A DNA stretch of 33,787 bases from Candidatus Poribacteria bacterium (GTDB taxonomy: Bacteria > Poribacteria > WGA-4E > WGA-3G): NCBI GenBank assembly GCA_022394775.1, contig JAGFCB010000023.1, positions 1 through 33,787 on the forward strand. The letters run 5' to 3'. This document shows, one piece after another, positions 8,339 to 16,845 of the stretch (positions within the stretch are counted from its first letter, which is position 1; each line of letters begins with the position of its first letter). The position numbers were made by a program, and so were the translations under genes. Below the pieces are notes generated by a model. That model searched no databases and was not told the DNA's origin. It was given only the letters and a program-made list of their open reading frames with translations.

Positions 8339-9124
8339 ATGAACTTGAAAACTACTTCTATGAATCATAGCATTGAAGCCGAAAAACTTAACCTTTGGTA
8401 TGGCGATTTTCAAGCCCTCATTGATGTCAGCGTGAAAATACCGGATGGTCAGATAACGTCCCTTATTGGGCCTTCTGGATGTGGAAAAACAACGCTATTG
8501 CGCTGTTTTAATCGCGTCAATGAACGCTACGGCAATGTTACCACAGAAGGAAAGATTGAGATATTGGGGAAAAATATCTATGATCCAGATGTCTCTTTGC
8601 CGGAACTCAGAAAGGCGGTTGGGATGGTATTTCAAAGACCGAATCCGTTGCCGATCTCGGTTTACGAAAACATCTTGTTCGGTTTACGTATTCACTCCCC
8701 GATGCGGAGTCTCACGCGCACGGAGTCAGATCAGATTGTTGAAGAAGCTCTTACATCCGTTTTCCTTTGGGAGGATCTAAAAGATAGATTAAAAGTGCGT
8801 GCGACATCACTCCAACTTGAACAGCAACAAAAACTCTGTATTGCACGTCTATTGCCGCTTAAACCGAAAATTATCCTGATGGATGAACCGTGCTCCGCTT
8901 TAGATGCCAAAGGGACACTCGCTGTTGAAGAGTTGATGGGAATCCTCGCGGGGACCTACACCTTTTTAGTCGTGACACATAACATGGCACAAGCCCGTCG
9001 CGTCAGCAAAGAGTGTATCTTCATGTTTCTCGGAGAACTTATCGAACACAGGGAGACACAAGCACTGTTTGAAACACCAGAACACGAAAAGACCGCTGAT
9101 TACGTACAGATGCGGTATGGATAG
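8339..9124 (+). CDS. PstB-like ABC ATPase 2: Walker, Q- and H-loops intact, signature lost
   Basis: This is a 261-residue PstB-type ATPase from ATG 8339; ATG 8360 is also possible. Walker A is GPSGCGKT (44-51), the Q-loop is MVFQRP with Gln99, Walker B is ILMDEP with D182-E183, the D-loop is SALD, and the switch His is H214 in VTHNMAQA. The ABC signature, LSGGQ in almost all family members, reads LQLEQ here (158-162), in the context TSLQLEQQQKLCIAR. By known ABC mechanism, signature loss should inactivate the site on the partner, while its own pocket stays competent if the partner supplies LSGGQ. ATPase 1 does exactly that. An obligate heterodimer is inferred. Confidence 0.9.
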   Translation: MNLKTTSMNHSIEAEKLNLWYGDFQALIDVSVKIPDGQITSLIGPSGCGKTTLLRCFNRVNERYGNVTTEGKIEILGKNIYDPDVSLPELRKAVGMVFQRPNPLPISVYENILFGLRIHSPMRSLTRTESDQIVEEALTSVFLWEDLKDRLKVRATSLQLEQQQKLCIARLLPLKPKIILMDEPCSALDAKGTLAVEELMGILAGTYTFLVVTHNMAQARRVSKECIFMFLGELIEHRETQALFETPEHEKTADYVQMRYG

Positions 9125-9213
9125 GGCGACCTATAAACCATCTCGGTGGCATTGGCAACACTGTTCATCTCGTTAAATTGGTAGTATAAATTTTTACAAG
9201 AAAATTTTACGTT

Positions 9214-10029
9214 ATGAATTCCATGAGCACTCGTGCGGAGCGAAGACAGGAATTTGTTTTGCACAGCACCTCCTTTATTATCTTCGGAATTGCGATCATT
9301 CCGATATTGAATGCGCTAAAAAAAACGGAAGCGACCCACATACAAGTAGTGTCGCCAAATGCGCTTTCTATACTGCTTAACGATCTTTATATCGTTCTCT
9401 CGGTGGGTCTCTTAGCGATTCTGTTAGGAATAGTGTGTGCGTTCTATTTGGAAGAATGGCTTCCAAAAACCAATTGGGGCCGACGTTGGATTGAAAGCCA
9501 TGTCGCTATCTTGACGGGTATTCCGTCAGTTTTGTATGGCATCCTCGCAATCAGTATTTTTTTGAGTTATGCGGGTACGCTCAAAGTGATTGACGATGTC
9601 CCTTCGGCTCAGAATACGGAGGTGATACCTTTTCAGCGCCATACGACACTGTTTCTGGGTGAGGTGTTAATCTTCATTTTGATGGTAATGCCGGTAACAA
9701 TTAAGACGACTCAAGAGGCACTCCGCTCGGTAGTAACACCCGTACGTGAAGCGGCTTACGCGCTGGGTGCGAGTCAATGGCAGGTGCTAATGCGACATGT
9801 TGTACCCATTGCCTTCATCCGAATACTTGCTGGCGGATGCCGAGCGATGGCGCGCGCGTTTGCAACGGCCGCGTTGCTGATCGGTACTTATATATGGCAC
9901 TACACCACCGAGACCGATGGAATGTCGAATAGATTCCTCTTATTTTTAGGTGCTGCACTGGTTTTGAGCGTTTGCTCCAGTACACTTGTAGAGATATACA
10001 ATTCGATATACAATTCCAACTCGGCGTAA
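9214..10029 (+). CDS. Second PstA-like ABC permease, diverged
   Basis: This 271-residue protein has about six transmembrane segments and the PstA-like LTGIPSVLYGILAISIFL. Its EAA loop is REAAYALGASQWQVLMRHVVP. The conserved motif after the EAA loop (RAAGETAP in PstA at 5716, RSIGETMA in PstC) is replaced by RAMARAFATAALL, so the translocation path may differ. An extra loop of about 20 residues (near 125-148) is polar. It lies between ATPases 2 and 3. The start at ATG 9214 has no good Shine-Dalgarno; ATG 9223 is possible. It could pair with PstC in an alternative importer or serve a regulatory role; the substrate is not shown. Confidence 0.85.
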   Translation: MNSMSTRAERRQEFVLHSTSFIIFGIAIIPILNALKKTEATHIQVVSPNALSILLNDLYIVLSVGLLAILLGIVCAFYLEEWLPKTNWGRRWIESHVAILTGIPSVLYGILAISIFLSYAGTLKVIDDVPSAQNTEVIPFQRHTTLFLGEVLIFILMVMPVTIKTTQEALRSVVTPVREAAYALGASQWQVLMRHVVPIAFIRILAGGCRAMARAFATAALLIGTYIWHYTTETDGMSNRFLLFLGAALVLSVCSSTLVEIYNSIYNSNSA

Positions 10030-10078
10030 GATAGTTAATCACGGGGCGCGAGTTCCAGGTCCGCTCGCGATACAAAAG

Positions 10079-10846
10079 ATGCTGACAGACGAAAAACAAC
10101 CTGTTTTGCGTATTCGTAATCTAAATATCTGGTATGACGACAAACAACTTCTGAGAGATCTCTCTTTCGAGGTCCAGCAGAAACAGGTAACGGCATTCAT
10201 TGGACCTGCGAACTCTGGCAAAAGCACGCTTGTCCGATGTATCAATCGATTAAACGACTTTACACCGAATTTCAGATCCACGGGTGAAATATTATTTAAG
10301 GGTATCCATTTACATGAGGCAACAGACCCGACTTCCCTTCGGAAACAGATAGGAATGGTGTTCCGAAAACCGACGCTGTTTCGGTGCTCAATCTACGAAA
10401 ATGTAGCGTATGGTGCTCGGATTTCAGGCGTAAACCAATCAGAACACCTTGATACCATCGTTGAAACAAATCTCCAAAAGACGGGACTCTGGGCTGAGGT
10501 TGAGAATATTTTGGAAGAAACACCAGAGCAACTCGCTACGGGCCAGCAGCAACGCCTCTGTATTGCGCGTGCCTTAGCCGTTGAACCCGAAGTATTGATA
10601 TTTGATGAGCCGTGCGGAGAACTTGACCCGATAGAAACTGTTAAGATTGAAACACTTGTGCGCGATCTCGCTGGCGATTATACACTCATTTTTGCCACGA
10701 ACAAAAGAAGACAAGCCGCGCGTGTCTCTGATGTTGCGGGTTTTCTTTACAGCGGTGAATTAGTTGAATTTGGGGCTACAGAACGACTTTTTACAAATCC
10801 ACAGGACGACAGAACTGAACAGTATGTAACAGGCAGGTTGGGTTAA
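10079..10846 (+). CDS. PstB-like ABC ATPase 3: signature, Q-loop and H-loop all altered
   Basis: This is a 255-residue PstB-type ATPase. Walker A is GPANSGKS (42-49) and Walker B VLIFDEP keeps D176-E177. The signature is LATGQ (152-156) in place of LSGGQ, the Q-loop Gln is Arg96 (MVFRKP), and the switch His is Asn208 (FATNKRRQAAR). It is the most degenerate of the three and probably does not hydrolyse ATP efficiently as a homodimer. It follows the diverged permease by 49 bases, so the two may work together or bind ATP as a sensor. A repeat element and phoU follow. Confidence 0.88.
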   Translation: MLTDEKQPVLRIRNLNIWYDDKQLLRDLSFEVQQKQVTAFIGPANSGKSTLVRCINRLNDFTPNFRSTGEILFKGIHLHEATDPTSLRKQIGMVFRKPTLFRCSIYENVAYGARISGVNQSEHLDTIVETNLQKTGLWAEVENILEETPEQLATGQQQRLCIARALAVEPEVLIFDEPCGELDPIETVKIETLVRDLAGDYTLIFATNKRRQAARVSDVAGFLYSGELVEFGATERLFTNPQDDRTEQYVTGRLG

Positions 10847-10860
10847 GTTAAACCCGGAAT

Positions 10861-10919
10861 TACTTAGGCACTGCAGGCGGGGTTTCAAACCCCGCCTGCA
10901 AAGGGAACTGCGTAAATCC
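10861..10919. repeat. Palindromic intergenic repeat before phoU
   Basis: A perfect 14-base inverted repeat TGCAGGCGGGGTTT / AAACCCCGCCTGCA (10872-10885 and 10887-10900) surrounds one C. It is followed by TGCGTAAATCCT, the usual family end. The hairpin is identical to the copy at 30241-30269. Confidence 0.8.
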
Positions 10920-10937
10920 TATTACTGATAAAAAGAT

Positions 10938-11588
10938 ATGTTACAAGCAGAAATCAAAACGCTTCAGCACAAACTCTTGGAAATGGCGGGATTTGCCGAA
11001 CAGATGCTACGGCAAGCGACCGAATCCGTCTTAACACGAGATGAAACGTTGGCTCGGATTGTTATAGATACAGATGACAGGATTGACGAGTTTGAGAACG
11101 AGATTGAATCGTTGTGCATCCAATTGATAGCCCTGCATCAACCGGTAGCGTTTGAACTCCGATTCCTCACAATGGCGATGAAGATCAGTCGGAATATCGA
11201 AAGACTGGCTGATAAATGCGTTGCTATTGCGAAGCGGAGTCTTGAATTGTTGGAATATCCACCTGTTAAACCGTTCGTTGATCTCTCCTATGCAGCACAA
11301 GTGACGCAAACAATGGTGAAAGATGTGTTGGATGCATTTGTTAATCGCAATGCTGAACTTGCGCTTGAGATTCGAGCAAGGGATAACGAAGTTGATGAAA
11401 TCTATGAAAGGATGCTCAACGAACTGCTAACCATTTTAAGCGAACATCCGAAACTCATCGAACCCGGTATTAGTTTATTACTGCTCTTCCGCCATTTAGA
11501 GCGGGTGGGTGACCTCGCTGCGAATATCAGTGAAGAGGTCTACTACCTTGTCAAAGGCGACATCATCCGCCATTCAGATACGCATTAA
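10938..11588 (+). CDS. phoU: PhoU phosphate transport and signalling regulator
   Basis: This 216-residue protein has the two three-helix PhoU repeats. The metal-binding signatures are RNIERLADKCVAIAKR in the first half and RHLERVGDLAANISEEVYYL in the second. PhoU is a cytoplasmic protein that links the Pst importer to the PhoR/PhoB system and restrains uptake when phosphate is plentiful. It is the last gene of the cluster, the usual place. The ATG at 10938 is preceded by AAAAAG-like sequence only. No phoR or phoB is present in the window. Confidence 0.95.
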   Translation: MLQAEIKTLQHKLLEMAGFAEQMLRQATESVLTRDETLARIVIDTDDRIDEFENEIESLCIQLIALHQPVAFELRFLTMAMKISRNIERLADKCVAIAKRSLELLEYPPVKPFVDLSYAAQVTQTMVKDVLDAFVNRNAELALEIRARDNEVDEIYERMLNELLTILSEHPKLIEPGISLLLLFRHLERVGDLAANISEEVYYLVKGDIIRHSDTH

Positions 11589-11650
11589 GCACCGATATAC
11601 CCACTATCAACACCGCGTCGCGTACACCAATCCCCACTCCAGATGCTGGG

Positions 11651-12898
11651 TTATGCGTCGCTTTCCTTCGGGTAAAGATGGACATCGTGTTGTGGGAAAG
11701 GGATTTCTATGTCGTATGCTTTAAATTTCTCCCAGACCATAAAATGGAGATCACTCGCGACATCGAAACGGTTGAAAGCATCTGGGACCCATGCGAGCAA
11801 TTCAAAATTCAGCGAGTATGCCCCGTAAGAAGTAAAACGGACAAGTGGCGCAGCAACGTTTTCCATTTCAAGTGTCGGTTGCTTAATAACTTCAGGATGC
11901 GCGTCTGCCACTTCAAGGAGTGCTTTCTTGACAAGTTCAACGTCTGAACCATACGATACACCCACTGAAATCCGAAGGCGATATTGATTATTGTAATGGG
12001 TGAGGTTATGAACCGGTTCCGTAACTAATTGCGAATTCGGTACAATAACCTCCTTTTCATCAAGGGCGACAATGACCGTCGAACGGAGGTTAATACTATG
12101 CACTCTGCCGAATATGTCAACGTCCATGATTTCCACTAAGTCCCCAATTTTGATAGGGCGTTCAAAAATTAGAATAAACCCTGCAATCAGGTTTGAGGCG
12201 ATATTCTGTAACCCGAAACCGATGCCGATACTTAACCCACCGAAAATTATGGCGAGGTTAGTGAAGCTCACCCCGATAGTGCTGAGACTGATAAGGACAC
12301 CGATAATGATAAGCGTGAAATGGAGAAAGCGGAGTAAGATAAACTGGGTATGCTGTTCAATTTGAAATGCCTGTAGCACCTGCCGCCGTAGCACCCATTG
12401 TACGTATTTTGACAGGATAAACATCCCGAAGACGATCACGAATCCATAAAAGAGCCTTGCTAATGTTAATTGATTATGATCGCCATCAGTATCAGCAGTT
12501 GGTTTCGGTTTGCTGGCATCAGTTTCACCGAGAGTTCCTTCTTCACCTGTCTGGGTTTCAACAAGTTTTTGCGAAGGTTGAAACAGTCCTGTAAGCGGGT
12601 AATTCACAAGTTCACCAAGGAACCCCGTACTAACTTTGGCAACTCGGAATGCCAAACTGGTTCCAAAAATCAGGACGATCAGGAATAAAAAAGCGAGCAA
12701 TCGATTCGCGAGGTTTTCCTGCATCCTGAACCGATTGAAAAAGCGGCGGAACCACCGGCGTAGAAACCCGCCGAGTACTACAGTGGCAGCCACAATGCCG
12801 ATCAACAGCACAATTTGGTAGACTTGTACAGGCTCATCCCCCAAAGTGATGACATGCCTTTCAAATAACGCACGAAATTGTTGAAGGAACTCATCCAT
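11651..12898 (-). CDS. MscS family mechanosensitive channel
   Basis: This 415-residue inner-membrane protein carries the MscS pore and beta-domain region. The pore helix and following segment read GGLSIGIGFGLQNIASNLIAGF, then ILIFERPIKIGDLVEI, then VPNSQLVTEPVHNLTH. About four hydrophobic segments precede it (near residues 25-45, 65-90, 150-170 and 180-205), with a loop rich in acidic and polar residues (about 110-145). It would act as a pressure-relief valve in osmotic downshock. It converges on phoU, with 62 bases between and no clear terminator. It lies 54 bases downstream of the SLC12-like gene and probably shares its transcript. Confidence 0.92.
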   Translation of the reverse strand: MDEFLQQFRALFERHVITLGDEPVQVYQIVLLIGIVAATVVLGGFLRRWFRRFFNRFRMQENLANRLLAFLFLIVLIFGTSLAFRVAKVSTGFLGELVNYPLTGLFQPSQKLVETQTGEEGTLGETDASKPKPTADTDGDHNQLTLARLFYGFVIVFGMFILSKYVQWVLRRQVLQAFQIEQHTQFILLRFLHFTLIIIGVLISLSTIGVSFTNLAIIFGGLSIGIGFGLQNIASNLIAGFILIFERPIKIGDLVEIMDVDIFGRVHSINLRSTVIVALDEKEVIVPNSQLVTEPVHNLTHYNNQYRLRISVGVSYGSDVELVKKALLEVADAHPEVIKQPTLEMENVAAPLVRFTSYGAYSLNFELLAWVPDAFNRFDVASDLHFMVWEKFKAYDIEIPFPQHDVHLYPKESDA

Positions 12899-12952
12899 CT
12901 CATACTTTCCTATTTGGTATTATATCCTGACGAAGTCAGCCAAGACATCTGG

Positions 12953-15226
12953 TTAATCGATTGAGATTGTCTCAATTGAATGGACAAATAGGACTTCATT
13001 AGCACCTTTATAAGATTGTAGTTTCTGCGCTAATTCGTCGGATCCGAGGTCTTCCGCTGTCAACCCCACGATGGCTAAATCAGCCTGATCGGAGCGGAGG
13101 GTTACCTCTTCTTCCAAAGCCTCTTTGCTGTTGTATGAGACGGAAGTAACATTCTGCATTGAAATGGGTAGTCTGCCCTCCTGCATGAGGGTTGAGAGTC
13201 GATCAGCCTCGCGTTCGACGTCCCTGGAATCCGAGCAGACGAAGAGCCGGATTTCGGCACGTCTCCAATCTGGATGCCCGACGATGATATATGCGAGCAG
13301 GAGCATCAGGGGCGCGTTCGTCAAATTTTCCTCTGTCACCCATACATGAATAGAAGACCTGTATCCGAACCGATAGCCGGTTGATCGGAGGATGAGAACG
13401 TTAAACAGGGAATTCACAGCGAGCTGCGCCCCTTGTTGAACCTCGTCAATCTCATCGGTATTTTCTTGGTCAAATTCGAGTAAAATACAGTTATTCGGCA
13501 AGCCAGAGATTCCGGGCATCTGCAGTATCTGTGAGAGGGCGAGTTTGAACGTCGGGGAAATCAATGAATCGACAAAAATGCCTGCTCTACTCACTTCAGT
13601 CCGTTTAATTAGCCCATCGACCTTGATGCGTGCTTCGATTTCACTGGAAAATGAGTAGTCTCCGTTGAAGAGTCGAATGAAGTGCCCGAACCCGTGTCTA
13701 TGACAGATCCAACGGAGCAGATCGAAATGCCCAAGACGACGCTCTCCAAATCGGGTTACTGCGACGATAGAAGGTCGCCATCCGCCCTCAGATGAAATCA
13801 CACGGCTTTTTTGTAAGGTCGTCTGTAGCCATCGGGTTAGCTGAAACATTGTCCCTTGGAAAATTGCTGCGAAGTCGCGCTGTCCTCGGAGACTCCGACG
13901 AAGCCCAAGGTAGACGATCGTCATAATCGCGATTGAAATAAATGCATAGAGTGCACTGATCTGGATCATCAACACACCACACATCACCGTTCCGACCAGG
14001 GACAAATACCAACGGGAATGGAATGTCGGTCGATAGGATGGATTGCTTGCGAAATGCTCTAAGAACGATACTGCACATAAAGCACCATAGGTTACCATGA
14101 AGAACATCGTTAAAATCTGAGCGATAAAGTCCAATTCACCGATTGCTACAAACACGATTGCGATTATGCCGGATACACATGTGGCATATATTGGTTCCTG
14201 CGTTTCGCCTACACCTTTTCCCATTAGGTTGTTGAGTTTAGGGATAGGCAGCACGTTGTCGCGCGCGAGCATCTGCAGCGTTCTCGGCGCCACCATGATC
14301 GAACCGAGTGCGGAAGATAGAGCGGCTGCCCCCAAGCCGATATAGATAATCGGACTCCACAAAGCAATCTTGGTCATGATGAAATAGTCGTTAGCGAGGT
14401 CAGTAGGTGTAGCACTCAGCGCCAGCTTAATAGCGACGATTATATATACGACCATACCGCCAAGTGTTGCACTGATGGTACCAAGCGGTATACTCCGCCG
14501 AGGGTTCTTCAAGTCCCCCGATAGTCCCAGTCCAGCAATCATTCCCGTGAAGGCGGGGAAACAGGTTGCGAAAACTATGCCAAAACTATCAGGGCTGTCA
14601 ATGCGTGCCGTAAGATTCAATCCCTCCGGTTTTGTTAATTCGGTTCCGTCACCTAACAGGAACGCGATGATTGATACGGCGAGCAAGACACATACCGCCC
14701 ACAAAACTCGAACGCCCATGTCAGCACCCTTAATCAACATAAGTACAATGATCAGGATTGTAGCAGGTAAGCTGACGAAACGGAGATCCGGCTGCCATCC
14801 ATACATAGTTGCAACCCATTCATAGAGGGGTTTAAAAGCTTCCGCAAAGGCGACGATATAGAAGGCGACTGAAATCGCTTGAGAAATATAGAGTGCTATT
14901 CCGATTGTGCCGCCGATGCTTGCGCCGAAAGAACGGCTGACAATGTAATACGCGCCGCCACCTGCTACCCGGCGGTTCGTCGCAATTTCGGAAACTGCCA
15001 GAACCGTTGGGATGGTCACTAAATGCCCAAGGGCGACGATCATTAAACTCCCCCAGAGCCCGACGTGCGCGACCGCGTAACCGAACCGCAAGAAAAGGAT
15101 TGCGCCGAGGATGGTACTAATTGAAGCGAGGAACACAGGGGCGGTGCCGAAGCCGTGCCCTTGTTGGTTATCAGGTGTACTGCTATCGCGTTCAGGTCCG
15201 GATTGTTGTTCAGGGTTTGAAGACAT
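12953..15226 (-). CDS. SLC12-like cation-chloride cotransporter / APC permease
   Basis: This is a 757-residue membrane transporter of the APC superfamily. TM1 and TM2 read FLASISTILGAILFLRFGYA and GSLMIVALGHLVTIPTVLAV, then SEIATN and AGGGAYYIVSRSFG, which resemble the SLC12 family more than plain amino acid permeases. About twelve TM segments end near residue 465. The soluble C-terminal domain of about 270 residues (WRPSIVAVTRFGERRLGHFD onward) matches the SLC12 layout, where this UspA-like domain regulates transport. The transported ions cannot be read from the sequence. The ATG at 15226 follows AAAGGAAA. With mscS downstream it suggests volume or ion homeostasis. Confidence 0.85.
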   Translation of the reverse strand: MSSNPEQQSGPERDSSTPDNQQGHGFGTAPVFLASISTILGAILFLRFGYAVAHVGLWGSLMIVALGHLVTIPTVLAVSEIATNRRVAGGGAYYIVSRSFGASIGGTIGIALYISQAISVAFYIVAFAEAFKPLYEWVATMYGWQPDLRFVSLPATILIIVLMLIKGADMGVRVLWAVCVLLAVSIIAFLLGDGTELTKPEGLNLTARIDSPDSFGIVFATCFPAFTGMIAGLGLSGDLKNPRRSIPLGTISATLGGMVVYIIVAIKLALSATPTDLANDYFIMTKIALWSPIIYIGLGAAALSSALGSIMVAPRTLQMLARDNVLPIPKLNNLMGKGVGETQEPIYATCVSGIIAIVFVAIGELDFIAQILTMFFMVTYGALCAVSFLEHFASNPSYRPTFHSRWYLSLVGTVMCGVLMIQISALYAFISIAIMTIVYLGLRRSLRGQRDFAAIFQGTMFQLTRWLQTTLQKSRVISSEGGWRPSIVAVTRFGERRLGHFDLLRWICHRHGFGHFIRLFNGDYSFSSEIEARIKVDGLIKRTEVSRAGIFVDSLISPTFKLALSQILQMPGISGLPNNCILLEFDQENTDEIDEVQQGAQLAVNSLFNVLILRSTGYRFGYRSSIHVWVTEENLTNAPLMLLLAYIIVGHPDWRRAEIRLFVCSDSRDVEREADRLSTLMQEGRLPISMQNVTSVSYNSKEALEEEVTLRSDQADLAIVGLTAEDLGSDELAQKLQSYKGANEVLFVHSIETISID

Positions 15227-15317
15227 AGCCGGTTTCCTTTCGTTTATCAGGATTGACCCCGGAAAAAATGGATATTATGTATAAGATTATCCGCGGTGCT
15301 GATGCACTCTCACGCTG

Positions 15318-16010
15318 CTACAATGTGATTCGCAATATTGATAAATACTTGTAATGCCAGTTCTCTGTCAATGGTTCACTATTATACGTTACAGCCCCAC
15401 TTAAACGCAACCCTAATCGTTTGACCAAGTTGAACGTGATGGCGGGTTCAGCTGAAAACTTAAAGTTTTTGAAGCCAATTTCTGGCGTGAATTTTAACAC
15501 TGTATTGAGTTTTCGCCACCCGACAGACGAGAATGCTAACCATCGAAACGTCGTAGGATCGAATTTTTTCAGATCAAGATCTTGATGTGGTTGAATATTC
15601 TCAAGGAAGCAACCGATACCGCCAGATACACGAAGCGGGCCTTTTTCATAAATTGCTGGGCGGATGTAGGAGCCAATCTGCGATGTAAGCGCGCTGCCTT
15701 GGGTAATGTTACGCTCAAGGTCTGTAAACCCCTCGATACCAAAAGTGTTTATACGAAAGCCTCCCTGGGCACGTGCCTTGAGGATTTCAGATAGCACGCC
15801 TGCTTCACTGGAAGCGCGCGAACCGAAGATACCTGCCCAACCATTGAACCTGCGGAGCGGCACGATAGCCGTTAGGCTGAGTGTCTGCGAGGCACCATCT
15901 CCATTCACGCCGATGTCTACTGTTTTTGAGTCCTGTGGTAAATCTGCGAACTGCGAATACACAGGTATTGTCCAAAGCATTAAACAAATTACACCGACGG
16001 TAAGTAGCAT
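15318..16010 (-). CDS. Exported protein, possible outer-membrane barrel, unknown function
   Basis: From the ATG at 16010 the protein is 230 residues with a signal peptide (MLLTVGVICLMLWTIPVYSQ, cleavage likely after VYS). The rest has alternating hydrophobic and polar stretches and ends LRITL, which fits a beta-barrel. I do not recognise a family. The frame stays open upstream to 16142, but those 44 codons cover a dispersed repeat (16043-16110) also found at 27591, so the longer start is unlikely. Confidence 0.7.
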   Translation of the reverse strand: MLLTVGVICLMLWTIPVYSQFADLPQDSKTVDIGVNGDGASQTLSLTAIVPLRRFNGWAGIFGSRASSEAGVLSEILKARAQGGFRINTFGIEGFTDLERNITQGSALTSQIGSYIRPAIYEKGPLRVSGGIGCFLENIQPHQDLDLKKFDPTTFRWLAFSSVGWRKLNTVLKFTPEIGFKNFKFSAEPAITFNLVKRLGLRLSGAVTYNSEPLTENWHYKYLSILRITL

Positions 16011-16042
16011 CAATCGTCTCAAACGAATGGTGCTGGCATAGA

Positions 16043-16110
16043 TTATAATAAAGTTTAGAATTAATAGGACACTCTGTGCCGGTTCGGTTAGGAAACCGAA
16101 CCTACCGAGG
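16043..16110. repeat. Interspersed repeat with GGTTCGGTT/AACCGAACC hairpin
   Basis: The stretch AAAGTTTAGAATTAATAGGA and following CACTCTGTG is repeated with few changes at 27591-27656; a short piece recurs near 33690. It ends in a perfect 9-base hairpin (16081-16089 and 16094-16102, loop AGGA). Confidence 0.7.
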
Positions 16111-16266
16111 GATAAAAGTGTCTCTTTATTTTTTCGATTCACTATAAAAGCATCTCTATCAGACTTCCCATTATCTGACGCAATTTGGTGTAAATCTGGT
16201 GAAGTGAACTTTGGATGTCTAACTTTTATCAGTTCTTTTGGTGCTATGATTACTCCAGCACGTCCC

Positions 16267-16776
16267 TTAATCCCGGGTTGACCTGTACAGACGGATTAGT
16301 AAATATCCACTGATAGGCGCGCCAACGAGACAGCCACCCAATGCCCAATTAAACTGAAGTTTTTTCGTTTTGACCTTATAGGCATCATAGTAAAAGGCAA
16401 CATATTGAGGGGACTTACCGAGGACTCGTGCGGTAGGCATAAAAGGTTGGTGGCGCTGCGAAAAAATGGGACCGACGAAAGGGAAAAAACATCCTGTGGT
16501 AAACCACAAAGTTCTATTGAGGTGTGCGACTGCGTCTCTTTCAGCATCAGCTACGGCTTGTTCAGCAACAGACTTCAGCGCAGCGGGTGTAACGGCTGGA
16601 TTCTCGACCTCAACAATCTCGTACCGTTTTGTTTCTATAACGTCGTACTTTTTCGGACGACCATTGACTTCTACAGTGATCCGCTCATTTTCTTCACAAA
16701 GACCCAACGAATGTGTTCCAAAGATGAAAGTAATTATTAAAAGCCCAAATAAGATGAAATGGAAATCTGTTTTCAC
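16267..16776 (-). CDS. Small envelope protein of unknown function
   Basis: This 169-residue protein has an N-terminal hydrophobic segment (about 8-27) that may be a signal peptide or anchor. A short domain (ITVEVNGRPKKYDVIETKRY) and an Ala/Glu-rich helix follow. A second hydrophobic region around residues 90-103 (LWFTTGCFFPFVGPIF) and a C-terminal one (about 143-161, NWALGGCLVGAPISGYLLI) point to a membrane protein. No family is recognised. The start is GTG at 16776 with AGAGGAAA about 8 bases upstream. Confidence 0.65.
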   Translation of the reverse strand: MKTDFHFILFGLLIITFIFGTHSLGLCEENERITVEVNGRPKKYDVIETKRYEIVEVENPAVTPAALKSVAEQAVADAERDAVAHLNRTLWFTTGCFFPFVGPIFSQRHQPFMPTARVLGKSPQYVAFYYDAYKVKTKKLQFNWALGGCLVGAPISGYLLIRLYRSTRD

Positions 16777-16845
16777 TCTCTTTTCCTCTTTAGGTGTGCG
16801 CGATCCAAAGGTTTATTAGTTCGGGTGCGCAAAAATAACTTGGCG

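Noticed and set aside
11589..11650. Terminator between phoU and mscS
   Set aside because: No stable hairpin with a T-run is visible on either strand.
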